Shown: piece after piece, positions 1-9,141 of the stretch
Layout of the letters: every line of letters begins with the position of its first letter
Numbering within the stretch: position 1 is the stretch's first letter
From: Alphaproteobacteria bacterium
Lineage (GTDB): Bacteria > Pseudomonadota > Alphaproteobacteria > Acetobacterales > Acetobacteraceae
DNA: 64,000 nt
Direction of reading: 5' to 3'
NCBI GenBank assembly: GCA_016869735.1
Contig: VGDL01000001.1
Span: 62,001 to 126,000 of the forward strand
Notes under the pieces: model-generated
Database searches by the model: none
What the model saw: only the letters and a program-made list of their open reading frames with translations
Told to the model about the DNA's origin: nothing
Program-made: the position numbers and the translations under genes

Positions 1-1563
<1,563 letters not shown>

Positions 1564-1589
1564 TCAGGTTCTGATTGGAAAATCGGCGA

Positions 1590-1880
1590 TCAGGCAGCCA
1601 GGATGCCCATGACGTCGGATTCCTTCATGATCAGGAGCTCCTCGCCATTCAGCTTCACTTCGGTGCCGGACCACTTGCCGAACAGGATGCGATCGCCAGC
1701 CTTGACGTCGAGCGGACGAAGATCGCCCTTTTCGTTCAAGGTGCCGGCGCCCACGGCGACGACTTCGCCTTCCTGGGGCTTTTCCTTCGCGGTGTCGGGG
1801 ATGATGATACCACCGGCGGTCTTTTCTTCCGCATTAACGCGGCGAACCAGAACGCGGTCATGCAGGGGACGAAATTTCAT
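1590..1880 (-). CDS. groES: Co-chaperonin GroES
   Basis: GroES is the heptameric lid of the GroEL chamber. The 96-residue product starts [20 protein letters not shown], contains the mobile loop [15 protein letters not shown] (about residues 21-35) and ends [10 protein letters not shown], all diagnostic. The ATG at 1880 is chosen over longer in-frame options because it has an AGGAGAGG ribosome-binding site a few bases upstream and gives the normal family length. It is the first gene of the groESL operon; a CIRCE operator and promoter lie 80-170 bases upstream. Confidence 0.97.
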   Translation of the reverse strand: MKFRPLHDRVLVRRVNAEEKTAGGIIIPDTAKEKPQEGEVVAVGAGTLNEKGDLRPLDVKAGDRILFGKWSGTEVKLNGEELLIMKESDVMGILAA

Positions 1881-1957
1881 AAGGTCCTCTCCTGAGCCTC
1901 GGGTTGATGACGGCTCGCTCTGGGAAGCCTGACCGGTCACCGGGGGTGCCCCGGCCG

Positions 1958-1984
1958 TTAGCACTCCCCCCAGAGGAGTGCTAG
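1958..1984 (-). promoter_or_regulatory. CIRCE operator (HrcA site)
   Basis: Inverted repeat TTAGCACTC, nine-base spacer, GAGTGCTAG: one mismatch from the CIRCE consensus (second arm GAGTGCTAA). It lies about 80 bases upstream of groES and immediately downstream of the -10-like box, the usual place for HrcA repression of groESL. The role is inferred from the consensus; hrcA itself is not in the window. Confidence 0.93.
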
Positions 1985-1985
1985 C

Positions 1986-2014
1986 GATGTAGGCCGGGCG
2001 ATCCGGGGCGTCAA
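1986..2014 (-). promoter_or_regulatory. groESL promoter, RpoH/sigma70-like
   Basis: On the minus strand TTGACG (2014-2009) is separated by 17 bases from TACATC (1991-1986). With flanking bases it reads CTTGACG ... CCTACAT, close to alphaproteobacterial heat-shock (RpoH) promoters (CTTGAC ... CYTATNT) and also acceptable for the vegetative sigma factor. The CIRCE operator follows directly, so positive heat-shock control and HrcA repression could converge here. Assignment is by motif only. Confidence 0.6.
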
Positions 2015-2021
2015 GCGGTTG

Positions 2022-2048
2022 GCAGCACTCAAAATGCGCTAGTGCTAA
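2022..2048 (-). promoter_or_regulatory. Second CIRCE-like inverted repeat
   Basis: GCAGCACTC, nine bases, TAGTGCTAA: 7/9 and 8/9 matches to the two CIRCE arms with the exact nine-base spacer. It lies just upstream of the -35 box of the groESL promoter, 64 bases centre to centre from the near-perfect CIRCE. It could be a weaker auxiliary HrcA site or a decayed duplicate. Confidence 0.6.
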
Positions 2049-2164
2049 CACATTGATCTCAATTATTTTTCTTGCAAATCCCCGGAGTCCTTGTGGCAGG
2101 CTTCCGATTGGCCCCGGCGGGTTGGCCCGCTGCTTGGGCTTGGATATGGCAAGAGGAAAGGAAG

Positions 2165-2446
2165 ATGAGCCTTAAGCTTCAGGGGTTGGAAAGCGTGGTG
2201 CGTATCCCGGATTGGCGCCTGACCACGGCTGAATTGGTCTATCATCTGCCCGATCATCCGCATGTGCTGCAAAGCTTCATTTGGCAAAAGCTGGATCGGG
2301 CGCCGGATTTCCCGGAGCTGGACCGGTTCCTGGCGTTTTGGCAGCGCGAAATTGATGGGCCGTTGCATTCAGTCCGCGTTGCCTCGGCCGCGCTGACGCG
2401 CCCGGCGGAGCTGCGCTATGCCAATGGGGTGTTTACGCTGCACTAA
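2165..2446 (+). CDS. usg: Usg-like family protein
   Basis: A 93-residue protein starting [20 protein letters not shown]. The core ([19 protein letters not shown], then WQKLD and [19 protein letters not shown]) matches the Usg family, a small soluble alphaproteobacterial family named from Caulobacter whose biochemical role is not known to me. The start at 2165 is set by an AGGAAAGGAAG ribosome-binding site directly upstream; a longer in-frame reading from 2072 has no such signal and adds sequence atypical of the family. It is divergent from groESL and stands alone. Confidence 0.85.
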   Translation: MSLKLQGLESVVRIPDWRLTTAELVYHLPDHPHVLQSFIWQKLDRAPDFPELDRFLAFWQREIDGPLHSVRVASAALTRPAELRYANGVFTLH

Positions 2447-2492
2447 AACCCCTCGACACTGGGTGGCGACGACGAAGGGGGCTTGAGCGACC

Positions 2493-3332
2493 ATGCGCCA
2501 CATCCAGCAGCCTGGCCCGCCGGGGCCTCAGCGCATCATCGCCCATCCGGTGCGGGCGCAGGCGATTGACGCGGAATTGCCACGCGGCGCCAGCCTGCTG
2601 AGCGCATTGCATGATTTGGCCCGCACCCATGGGGCAGAAGGCGGGTGCCTGAACCTTTCAGGCGGAGCGCTTGGGCCATTCGCCTATGTTATTCCGGCGC
2701 TGGCGCCGGACCCGTCCCATGCCGCCTATTACAGCGATACTTTCCGCCCAGCCGGCACCACGCGGCTTGATGTCGCTTCGATCACCGTTGGTTTTCGCGA
2801 TGGCGCGCCTTTCTTTCACTGCCACGGCTTTTGGACCGAAGCCGATGGCTGCGCCGGTGGCGGCCATATGCTGCCGGAGGAATCCATCATCGCCGTGCCC
2901 ATTCGCGCGCAAGGCGTGCTGATTTCAGGTGCTCGGTTTGAAGCGCGCCAGGATGCGGAAACCGGCTTCAAGCTTTTCACGCCGGTCGCCACCTCGCCGC
3001 CGAGTGCCACCAGTGCCAATGGCATCGCGATCCGGCTTTGCCCCAATCAGGACATCACCGCAGCCCTTGAAGCGGCGGTGGCGAGCGCTGGCTTCGGTGC
3101 GGCGCGGCTGCATGGCGGTGTCGGCAGTATTATTGGCGCGCGTTATGCCAATGCGCCGCCCGTGCATAATTTCGCGACTGAAATGCTGATCCGCGATGGC
3201 CTGATCCGCCCCAGCGCCACGCGGCTTGACGTGGCGCTGGTGGATCTGACCGGGCAGTTGAGCGCAGGCGTACTCACGCCCGGCGATAATCCCGTGCTGA
3301 TGACGCTGGAAGCGGTGTTGACGCCAGACTAA
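2493..3332 (+). CDS. PPC/DUF296 protein with two PPC-like halves
   Basis: A 279-residue protein of two related halves. The first (about residues 25-155) contains SLLSALHDLARTHGAEGGCL, the histidine pair FFHCHGFW and GCAGGGHMLPEESI, which resemble the PPC (DUF296) fold and its conserved His/Gly loop. The second (about 170-275) repeats the layout in weaker form (EAAVASAGFGAARLHGGVGS). PPC domains form trimers and occur in plant AT-hook proteins and bacterial proteins of unknown function; no DNA-binding motif is seen here. Its TAA overlaps the stop codon of the convergent small gene at 3329-3550. Function unknown; family call moderately firm. Confidence 0.65.
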   Translation: MRHIQQPGPPGPQRIIAHPVRAQAIDAELPRGASLLSALHDLARTHGAEGGCLNLSGGALGPFAYVIPALAPDPSHAAYYSDTFRPAGTTRLDVASITVGFRDGAPFFHCHGFWTEADGCAGGGHMLPEESIIAVPIRAQGVLISGARFEARQDAETGFKLFTPVATSPPSATSANGIAIRLCPNQDITAALEAAVASAGFGAARLHGGVGSIIGARYANAPPVHNFATEMLIRDGLIRPSATRLDVALVDLTGQLSAGVLTPGDNPVLMTLEAVLTPD

Positions 3333-3550
3333 AGGTATTTGCCGCGCTCCAGAATCTCGAGCGCATATTCCTTATAGGTGATGCCGAGTTCCTCGGCGCG
3401 CGCCAGACGCCTTAGCGCAATTTCCCTCGGCGGGGTTTTCCAGGCGCGCTTATGCGCGCGGCGCCAATGCCAGGCGCGCCAGGATGCATTGACATCCTCT
3501 TCCTCATCCAGCGGCGGGCCGCCATTATGGCGTGGCGCTGGTGGCAGCAT
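3329..3550 (-). CDS. Small basic conserved hypothetical protein
   Basis: A 73-residue, arginine- and tryptophan-rich protein beginning MLPPAPRHNGGPPLDEEE and ending YKEYALEILERGKYL. The N-terminal HNGGPPLD motif and the WKTPPREIALRRLARAEELG helix resemble short hypothetical proteins I recall from Acetobacteraceae; no function is known to me. It starts one base after the stop of the upstream GST gene, so the two are probably co-transcribed. Longer readings upstream merge into the GST gene in another frame and are not credible. Confidence 0.65.
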   Translation of the reverse strand: MLPPAPRHNGGPPLDEEEDVNASWRAWHWRRAHKRAWKTPPREIALRRLARAEELGITYKEYALEILERGKYL

Positions 3551-3551
3551 G

Positions 3552-4166
3552 TCAGATGCCACTCTCGGGCGGCATGGTGGCGGCGAAGGAAGCGCGGCCT
3601 GATGCGCGGTCAAACCAGGTGGCAAGGCCGGGCAGGCTGGCGCGCCACTGCCACACGCGGTGGCGCCTTTCGCAATAGCCAAGCACGGCCAGCAGCGCGA
3701 GGAAGCCGGCATCAGGCGTAGCATAAACGCCACGCGCAACATCATCTTGCAGCGCGGCGGCGATGCGCGCGGCGCGAGTTTCCTCCAAAGCAATCACGCC
3801 CGGTGATCTTTCATGCACCGGCCGGCGCAATTCGCGGTTCCAGACTGCGATGCCATCCAGCATGCCAAGCACGCGGCCATAAGCGGCAAGCCGCTTCCAG
3901 CCATCCGCGCCATCACCCAAAAGGCGTTTTCCCGGCGATACGAGACTATCCAGCACCAACAGAATGGGCGTGGTTTCTGTGACTGTGGTGCCATCCGCCA
4001 GCACAAGCGATGGCACGCGCCCAACCGGGTTATGCGGCAACAGCGTGGATGCCGGATCGCGCAATGTGGATTCGGTGAAGGCAACGCGGCCTTCAAGGCC
4101 AAGTTCCAGCACGGCCATGCGGGCGATGCGGGCATAGGGCGAACCGGCGGAATAAAAAAGCTGCAT
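3552..4166 (-). CDS. Glutathione S-transferase family protein
   Basis: A 204-residue cytosolic GST-like protein. Residues 1-75 form the thioredoxin-fold domain: MQLFYSAGSPYARIARMAVL carries the strand-helix with SPYAR near the active site, NPVGRVPSLVL carries the cis-proline, and ETTPILLVLD replaces the usual E-S glutathione-binding pair by E-T. Residues 90-200 are the helical C-terminal domain (WNRELRRP). Likely substrates are electrophiles or disulfides, but the subclass cannot be read from sequence. It leads a two-gene unit with the 73-residue protein downstream. Confidence 0.85.
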   Translation of the reverse strand: MQLFYSAGSPYARIARMAVLELGLEGRVAFTESTLRDPASTLLPHNPVGRVPSLVLADGTTVTETTPILLVLDSLVSPGKRLLGDGADGWKRLAAYGRVLGMLDGIAVWNRELRRPVHERSPGVIALEETRAARIAAALQDDVARGVYATPDAGFLALLAVLGYCERRHRVWQWRASLPGLATWFDRASGRASFAATMPPESGI

Positions 4167-4298
4167 GGGAAAAGGCTAACCCGTTACGCCGCGCCTGACG
4201 AGAGGCTGCATTTCACCGCGGCCTGCAGCGCATTTGCCGGGCCGCCACCCACTTCCACTTGGCTTGAAAATGCTTCGCTTTGGGGTAAACCCGCGCCC

Positions 4299-4727
4299 AT
4301 GAACGCGAAGACCCCCTATGATCCCGCCGCTGATGGTTGGACGGATTTCGTCTGGCATGAGGATGGCTTCCCCGCTTTGGTTGGCCCTTTTTGGCAGAAG
4401 ACCGTGGATGGGCGGCGCCTGCATGGGCTGCTGGTCGAAGAAAAGCACAGCAATATCCATGGCATTGTCCATGGCGGCATGATTTCTACCTTCTTGGATC
4501 AAACCCTTGGCCATACGGTCTGGGAAGCCGCAGATCGCGGGCCCAATGTCACCATTCAACTCAATCTGCATTTCATCTCCGGCGCCAAGCAGGGGGATTT
4601 CCTGATCGCGGAAGGTGAGGTGATGCGCGTGACGCGTTCTGTGGTGTTTGTGCGCGGGCGCCTGACGGCGGGCGATAAGTTGATTGCCCATGCCGATGGG
4701 GTTTGGAAGCGGCTGGGGACGGGGTAG
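4299..4727 (+). CDS. PaaI-type hotdog thioesterase
   Basis: A 142-residue hotdog-fold protein of the 4HBT/PaaI family, which hydrolyses acyl- or aryl-CoA thioesters. The signature GIVHGGMISTFLDQTLGHT holds the His-Gly-Gly turn and the helix carrying the likely catalytic acid; VTIQLNLHFISGAKQGD and the C-terminal ADGVWKRLG complete the fold. The ATG at 4299 gives the usual family length; the longer open frame from 3813 runs antisense through the GST gene and is not coding. It is divergent from the GST and is followed by the Bug receptor after 91 bases. Confidence 0.82.
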   Translation: MNAKTPYDPAADGWTDFVWHEDGFPALVGPFWQKTVDGRRLHGLLVEEKHSNIHGIVHGGMISTFLDQTLGHTVWEAADRGPNVTIQLNLHFISGAKQGDFLIAEGEVMRVTRSVVFVRGRLTAGDKLIAHADGVWKRLGTG

Positions 4728-4818
4728 GGAAGATCATCGGGTTGCGCGCGGTGGCGCTGCCTGCAAAGCTTTTGGGAAGTGCCGCCCATCAGCGCGGCAA
4801 TTGATCCGGGAGAACGCC

Positions 4819-5808
4819 ATGATCCGCCGCCGCACCCTTCTCGCCGCACCCTTGGCCTTGGCCGCCGCCACCCAACCTGCCGCCGCGCAATCTGGCGCCG
4901 CCTGGCCCGCGGGGCGCCCCATTCGGCTTGCGGTTGGCTTTCCGCCCGGCGGTTCAGGCGATTTTCTGGCGCGCACGCTGAGCGAGCCTTTGGCGCGCGA
5001 ATTGGGTGGCGCCACCATTATCGTGGATAACCGCCCCGGTGCCGGTTCCAATATCGCCGCTGAACATGTCGCGCGGACTGAGCCCGATGGTTACACCATT
5101 CTGCTCGGCGGCAATTTCACCCATGCGGTGAACCCGGCCATGTATCGCCGCCTGCCCTTTGATCCCATCAATGATTTTACGCCCATCACGCGGGTGAGCG
5201 ACCTGCCCTTGATTATCGCCGTGCGCGCGGATGCGGGCATCAATAACCTTGCCGATTTGGCAGCGCGGATGCGCGCGCAGCCGGGGCGCTGGAATTACGC
5301 CACGCCGGGCATCGGCACGCCAAGCCATCTGGTCGGCGCCAAGCTTGCGAAGGTAACCGGGCAGGATATTACGCATGTGCCTTTCCGTGGGGGCGCGCCT
5401 TCCCTGCAAGCCGTGCTGGCGGGGGATGTGCAAATCCTGGTGGGCACACCGCCTGTCGCCTTGCCGCAAATTCGCGCCGGCACGCTGAAGGCACTTTCGC
5501 TCAGCACGCGCTTGCCATCGCCGGTCATTCCCGATGTGGCAGGCAGTGGCGCGGCGGGGTTGCCCGCGCTGGATATCACCGGCTGGTGGGGCGTTTGGAC
5601 CGCGGCGCGTTTGCCCGCGCCCATCAGGGACCGGCTATTCACGGCCTTTCGCGCTGTGCTGGCGCAGCAGCCCGTGCAGGCGCGCTTTGCGCAGGAAGGG
5701 CTGCAAGCGCTGCCGAGTGAAAGCCCGGAAGAATTTAGCCGCTTCGTGCGGGCCGAAATGCCGATCTGGGCGGAAATTGTGAAGGATGCCGGCGCGACGG
5801 CGGATTGA
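4819..5808 (+). CDS. Bug/TctC-family tricarboxylate-type binding protein
   Basis: A 329-residue periplasmic receptor. The N-terminus MIRRRTLLAAPLALAAATQP followed by AAAQ is a cleavable, twin-arginine-like signal peptide. Family landmarks are the ligand loop VGFPPGGSGDFLARTL, RPGAGSNIAAEHV, TPGIGTPSHLVGAKL and HVPFRGGAPSLQAVLAGDV. Bug proteins feed tripartite tricarboxylate transporters (TctAB) or act as orphan sensors; no tctA/tctB is nearby, so the membrane partner must be elsewhere. It sits 84 bases before the PrpF-like gene and heads the candidate acid-catabolism cluster, suggesting its ligand is a carboxylic acid fed to those enzymes. Confidence 0.9.
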   Translation: MIRRRTLLAAPLALAAATQPAAAQSGAAWPAGRPIRLAVGFPPGGSGDFLARTLSEPLARELGGATIIVDNRPGAGSNIAAEHVARTEPDGYTILLGGNFTHAVNPAMYRRLPFDPINDFTPITRVSDLPLIIAVRADAGINNLADLAARMRAQPGRWNYATPGIGTPSHLVGAKLAKVTGQDITHVPFRGGAPSLQAVLAGDVQILVGTPPVALPQIRAGTLKALSLSTRLPSPVIPDVAGSGAAGLPALDITGWWGVWTAARLPAPIRDRLFTAFRAVLAQQPVQARFAQEGLQALPSESPEEFSRFVRAEMPIWAEIVKDAGATAD

Positions 5809-5891
5809 TCCCTAGTTCAGGCATAATCTGGCGGCGATTGCCTTGAAGCGCTTGCGGCGCAAGACTGCGGCCTGCGTTTCGGAGGAAGCCC

Positions 5892-7034
5892 ATGGATCAA
5901 GCCTTCATCCCCGCCATTTTCATGCGCGGCGGTTCCAGCAAAGGCGTGTTTTTTCATGCGCGCGACCTGCCCATGGATCGCGCCGCTCGGGACGCGATTT
6001 TCTTGGCGGTGCTGGGCAGCCCTGATCGCTATGGTCGGCAATTGGATGGCATGGGCGGGGGCATTTCTTCACTTTCCAAAGCCGTGATCATTGGCCCGCC
6101 GACGCATCCAGATGCCGATGTGGATTATCTGTTCGCGCAAGTCGCGGTGGATAAGCCCGTGGTGGATTGGTCAAGCAATTGCGGCAATCTATCCTCGGCT
6201 GTCGGCCCTTTCGCAGTAGATGAGGGGTTGTTGCGCGTGGCGGATGGGGAAGCGCTGGTGCGGATCCATCAGGTGAACACAAAGCGCATCATCCATGCGC
6301 GCTTTCCGGTGCGTGGCGGCAAGGCAGTGACAGGCGGCGATTTCACCATGGCCGGTGTTTCGGGTGCTGGTGCGCGCATCAGGCTCGATTTTCTGGCGCC
6401 CGGCGGCGGCGCAACCGGGCGCCTGCTGCCAACAGGAAACGCGCAAGACCTGCTGCACCATGAAGGCCGCGCTTATGCCGCAAGCCTGATTGATGCCGCC
6501 AATGCCTGCGTGTTTCTGGATGCGCGCGATTTGGGCCTGAACGGCACGGAAAGCCCCGAGATGATTGAAGCGGACCCCGCGCATATGGCGCTGCTGGATA
6601 CGCTGCGCCGCAAGGCGGGCGTGATGATGGGGTTGGCCGCAACACCGGAAGCGATTGGCTTGGCCTTGCCAAAAATCGCCGTGGTGGCGCCGCCTTCGGC
6701 ATATGCTGCCTTGGATGGTGCGCGTTACGGCGCTGGAAGCCATGACATCGCCGTGCGCATGATTTCGATGGAACGCGCCCATCGTGCCGTGCCGCTCACG
6801 GGCGCGATGTGCCTTGGGGTCGCCAGCCGTATCTCAGGGACCGTGCCACATCGCCTGGCGGGGCCGCCCGCGCGCGCCGATGAAACGCGGGTTGCGAATC
6901 CCTCTGGCATTCTCTCAGTTGGCGCTGAAGTCAGCGAAAATGCCGCTGGCTGGCATGCGGAAAGCGCTGTGGTATTCCGCAGCGCAAGGCGCCTGATGCA
7001 AGGCGCGGTTGCTGTGCCGGCGGCGCTGGTTTGA
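5892..7034 (+). CDS. PrpF-family isomerase (4-oxalomesaconate tautomerase-like)
   Basis: A 380-residue PrpF protein with the diaminopimelate-epimerase-like double fold. N-terminal MRGGSSKGVFFHARDLP carries the conserved Lys17, SSNCGNLSSAVGPFAVDEGL carries Cys97, and GAMCLGVASRISGTVPH carries a second conserved Cys. The family includes aconitate isomerase PrpF of the 2-methylcitrate route and 4-oxalomesaconate tautomerases (GalD, LigU). No prpBCD genes are nearby, whereas the next gene resembles 2-pyrone-4,6-dicarboxylate hydrolase, which favours the oxalomesaconate-type reaction; this is inference from context. Confidence 0.88.
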   Translation: MDQAFIPAIFMRGGSSKGVFFHARDLPMDRAARDAIFLAVLGSPDRYGRQLDGMGGGISSLSKAVIIGPPTHPDADVDYLFAQVAVDKPVVDWSSNCGNLSSAVGPFAVDEGLLRVADGEALVRIHQVNTKRIIHARFPVRGGKAVTGGDFTMAGVSGAGARIRLDFLAPGGGATGRLLPTGNAQDLLHHEGRAYAASLIDAANACVFLDARDLGLNGTESPEMIEADPAHMALLDTLRRKAGVMMGLAATPEAIGLALPKIAVVAPPSAYAALDGARYGAGSHDIAVRMISMERAHRAVPLTGAMCLGVASRISGTVPHRLAGPPARADETRVANPSGILSVGAEVSENAAGWHAESAVVFRSARRLMQGAVAVPAALV

Positions 7035-7050
7035 TTGGCCTTGGGTGAAC

Positions 7051-7890
7051 ATGGAAATGATGCGCAAACCTGCCTTTCTGCTGCCGCGCGGCGCCTGCGA
7101 TACGCATGTGCATATCTGGGGGCCGTTTGATCGCTTTCCTTTGGCCAAAGGCGCGCCCTATACGCCGCCGGAACGTAACTTCGATGATCTGATGGCGTTG
7201 CATCAAAGGCTTGGCGTGGAACGCGCCGTCATTGTGCAAACCACCGTCTATAAGGCTGATAACCGCGCCATGCTGGATGGCATTGCACGCAGTGCTGGCC
7301 GCTGGCGCGGCGTGGCGCTGATTGATGAATGCTTTGATGATGCCGCGTTTCGCGCCTTGCATGAAGGCGGTGTGCGTGGCGTGCGCTTTGGCTTTGTGAA
7401 GCATTTGGGTGGTGTGCCGGATTTGGCGCTGGTACGTCGCACCGCCGCGCGCATTGCAGCGATGGGCTGGCATTTGGTGCTGCATCTGGATGCCGGGAAT
7501 ATCCCTGAATTTCTAGAATTTTTCGGTGAACTCAACCTTCCGGTGGTGGTGGACCATATGGGGCGTGTCCCGGTGCGCGATGGCTTGGAACAGCCCCCGT
7601 TTCGCATTCTGTTGGAATTGCTGAAGCGCCCGAATTGGTGGGTGAAGGTATCCGGCGCGGAACGTATCTCTGAAACCGGCCCGCCTTTTGCGGATGCAAT
7701 TCCCTTCGCACAACGGCTGATTGCGGCGGCGTCTGATCGCGTCTTGTGGGGCACGGATTGGCCGCACCCCAATGTGCGTTTCGAACCGGATGAGGCGGAT
7801 TTGGTGGATTTGCTGCCAAGCTTTGCTGACGCTGCGGCGTTGCAGCAGGTTCTGGTGGATAACCCTGCAAGGCTCTATGGATTCCTATGA
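7051..7890 (+). CDS. Amidohydrolase-2 family, PDC hydrolase (LigI)-like
   Basis: A 279-residue TIM-barrel amidohydrolase. Features are DTHVHIWGP (metal-type HxH at about residues 19 and 21), LHLDAGN, VVDHMGRVPVRDGL and WGTDWPHPN with the catalytic Asp. This pattern matches 2-pyrone-4,6-dicarboxylate lactonase (LigI) and related lactone hydrolases. The start at 7051 was chosen because the frame upstream overlaps PrpF and adds an unconserved Arg/Trp-rich stretch; 7057 and 7060 are also possible. It follows prpF-like by 16 bases and overlaps or abuts the CoA-transferase gene, so it is in the same operon. Confidence 0.85.
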   Translation: MEMMRKPAFLLPRGACDTHVHIWGPFDRFPLAKGAPYTPPERNFDDLMALHQRLGVERAVIVQTTVYKADNRAMLDGIARSAGRWRGVALIDECFDDAAFRALHEGGVRGVRFGFVKHLGGVPDLALVRRTAARIAAMGWHLVLHLDAGNIPEFLEFFGELNLPVVVDHMGRVPVRDGLEQPPFRILLELLKRPNWWVKVSGAERISETGPPFADAIPFAQRLIAAASDRVLWGTDWPHPNVRFEPDEADLVDLLPSFADAAALQQVLVDNPARLYGFL

Positions 7891-7904
7891 TTGGAGTGAA
7901 GACT

Positions 7905-9116
7905 ATGCAGGACCGAACGAACGGACCACTTGCAGGTATTCGTGTGCTTGATCTTTCCTCGGTCGTGGTGGGGCCTGTCTGTACCGGTGTTCTCGCGGAA
8001 CATGGGGCAGAGGTGATCAAGCTTGAAAGCCCGGGCGGTGACTTGCTGCGTCAGCTTGCCGGCAAGGGGCGCTCACCCGGCATGAATGGCAAATTCCTCA
8101 ATTTCAATCGCGGCAAGAAATCCATCGCACTTGATCTGAAAGCGCCTGCCGGGCTTGCGGCGTTGCATCGCTTGGCCGCGACGGTGGATGTCTTTGTCAG
8201 CAATATCCGCCCGGATGCGCAAGCGCGGCTTGGCGTGGATGCGGCAAGTCTGCGTGCCATCGCGCCCCGTCTGATCCATTGCGCCATCACGGGTTTCGGC
8301 TCCGGCGGGCCATATGCCGGCAGGCCGGCCTATGACACGGTGATCCAAGGGGCTGCCGGTGTTGCGGGCTGTTTTGAAGCCTCCACCGGGGAACCGCGCT
8401 ATGTGCCGATGCTGGTGGCTGATCACACCGTTGGGCTGATTGCCGCGCAGATGATAGGCTTCGCGCTTTATCGGCGTGAGAAAACCGGCGTGGGTGAGGC
8501 GATTGAAGTGCCGATGTTCGAAAACATGGCCGCCTATGTCATGATGGAACATCTGGGCGCCATGTCCTTCCGTCCCGCGCTTGGCCCGCCAGGAGATCAC
8601 CGGGTGTTGAGCCCCGATGCGCGGCCCTTACCAACTTCCGATGGCTATATCTGCATTTCCGCCAATACGGATGCGCAGGCCCATGCGTTTTTTGATGCGA
8701 TTGGCCGGCCTGAATTGAAAACCGATCCGCGCTTTGCCACCATCGCCGGGCGCACCGCCAATACGCGCGACTATTTTGCCATTCGCGCGGGTGGGTTGAA
8801 GGGCAAAACCTCCGCCGAATGGCTGGCGATTTTCGATAGGCTGGATGTTCCCGCCTCACCCTACAACACCATCGCGGGCCTGCTGGATGATCCGCATTTG
8901 CTCGCGGTTGGCATGGTGCAGGAAGAAGAACACCCGACCGAGGGTGCAACCTATGCCATCGGTCAGCCGAATCGCTTTTCCGGCGGTAATGCGCTGCCCG
9001 GGAGGCCAGCGCCGCGGCTTGGGCAGGATGGCGCGGCGCTTTTGGCCGCGGCTGGCATGAAGGCGGCAGAGATTGATGCTTTGAAGCGCGATGGCGTGCT
9101 GCTGGAAGCTGAATGA
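7905..9116 (+). CDS. CaiB/BaiF family III CoA transferase (first copy)
   Basis: A 403-residue family III CoA transferase, which moves CoA between carboxylic acids. The N-terminus LAGIRVLDLSSVVVGPVCTG binds CoA; NFNRGKKSIALDLK, GFGSGGPYAGRPAYDTVIQG and the segment MLVADHTVGLIAAQ with the expected catalytic Asp are all present. The start at 7905 has a GGAG eight bases upstream; an alternative ATG at 7887 overlaps the previous stop as ATGA but lacks a clear ribosome-binding site. A second, divergent paralogue follows after 25 bases. The two may form a heteromer or act on different acids. Confidence 0.88.
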   Translation: MQDRTNGPLAGIRVLDLSSVVVGPVCTGVLAEHGAEVIKLESPGGDLLRQLAGKGRSPGMNGKFLNFNRGKKSIALDLKAPAGLAALHRLAATVDVFVSNIRPDAQARLGVDAASLRAIAPRLIHCAITGFGSGGPYAGRPAYDTVIQGAAGVAGCFEASTGEPRYVPMLVADHTVGLIAAQMIGFALYRREKTGVGEAIEVPMFENMAAYVMMEHLGAMSFRPALGPPGDHRVLSPDARPLPTSDGYICISANTDAQAHAFFDAIGRPELKTDPRFATIAGRTANTRDYFAIRAGGLKGKTSAEWLAIFDRLDVPASPYNTIAGLLDDPHLLAVGMVQEEEHPTEGATYAIGQPNRFSGGNALPGRPAPRLGQDGAALLAAAGMKAAEIDALKRDGVLLEAE

Positions 9117-9141
9117 CGACCATAAATACAAGGAATGTTCC

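Noticed and set aside
3813-4298. N-terminal extension of the thioesterase frame upstream of 4299
   Set aside because: Antisense to the GST gene, no conserved sequence, and the thioesterase family length is met from 4299.
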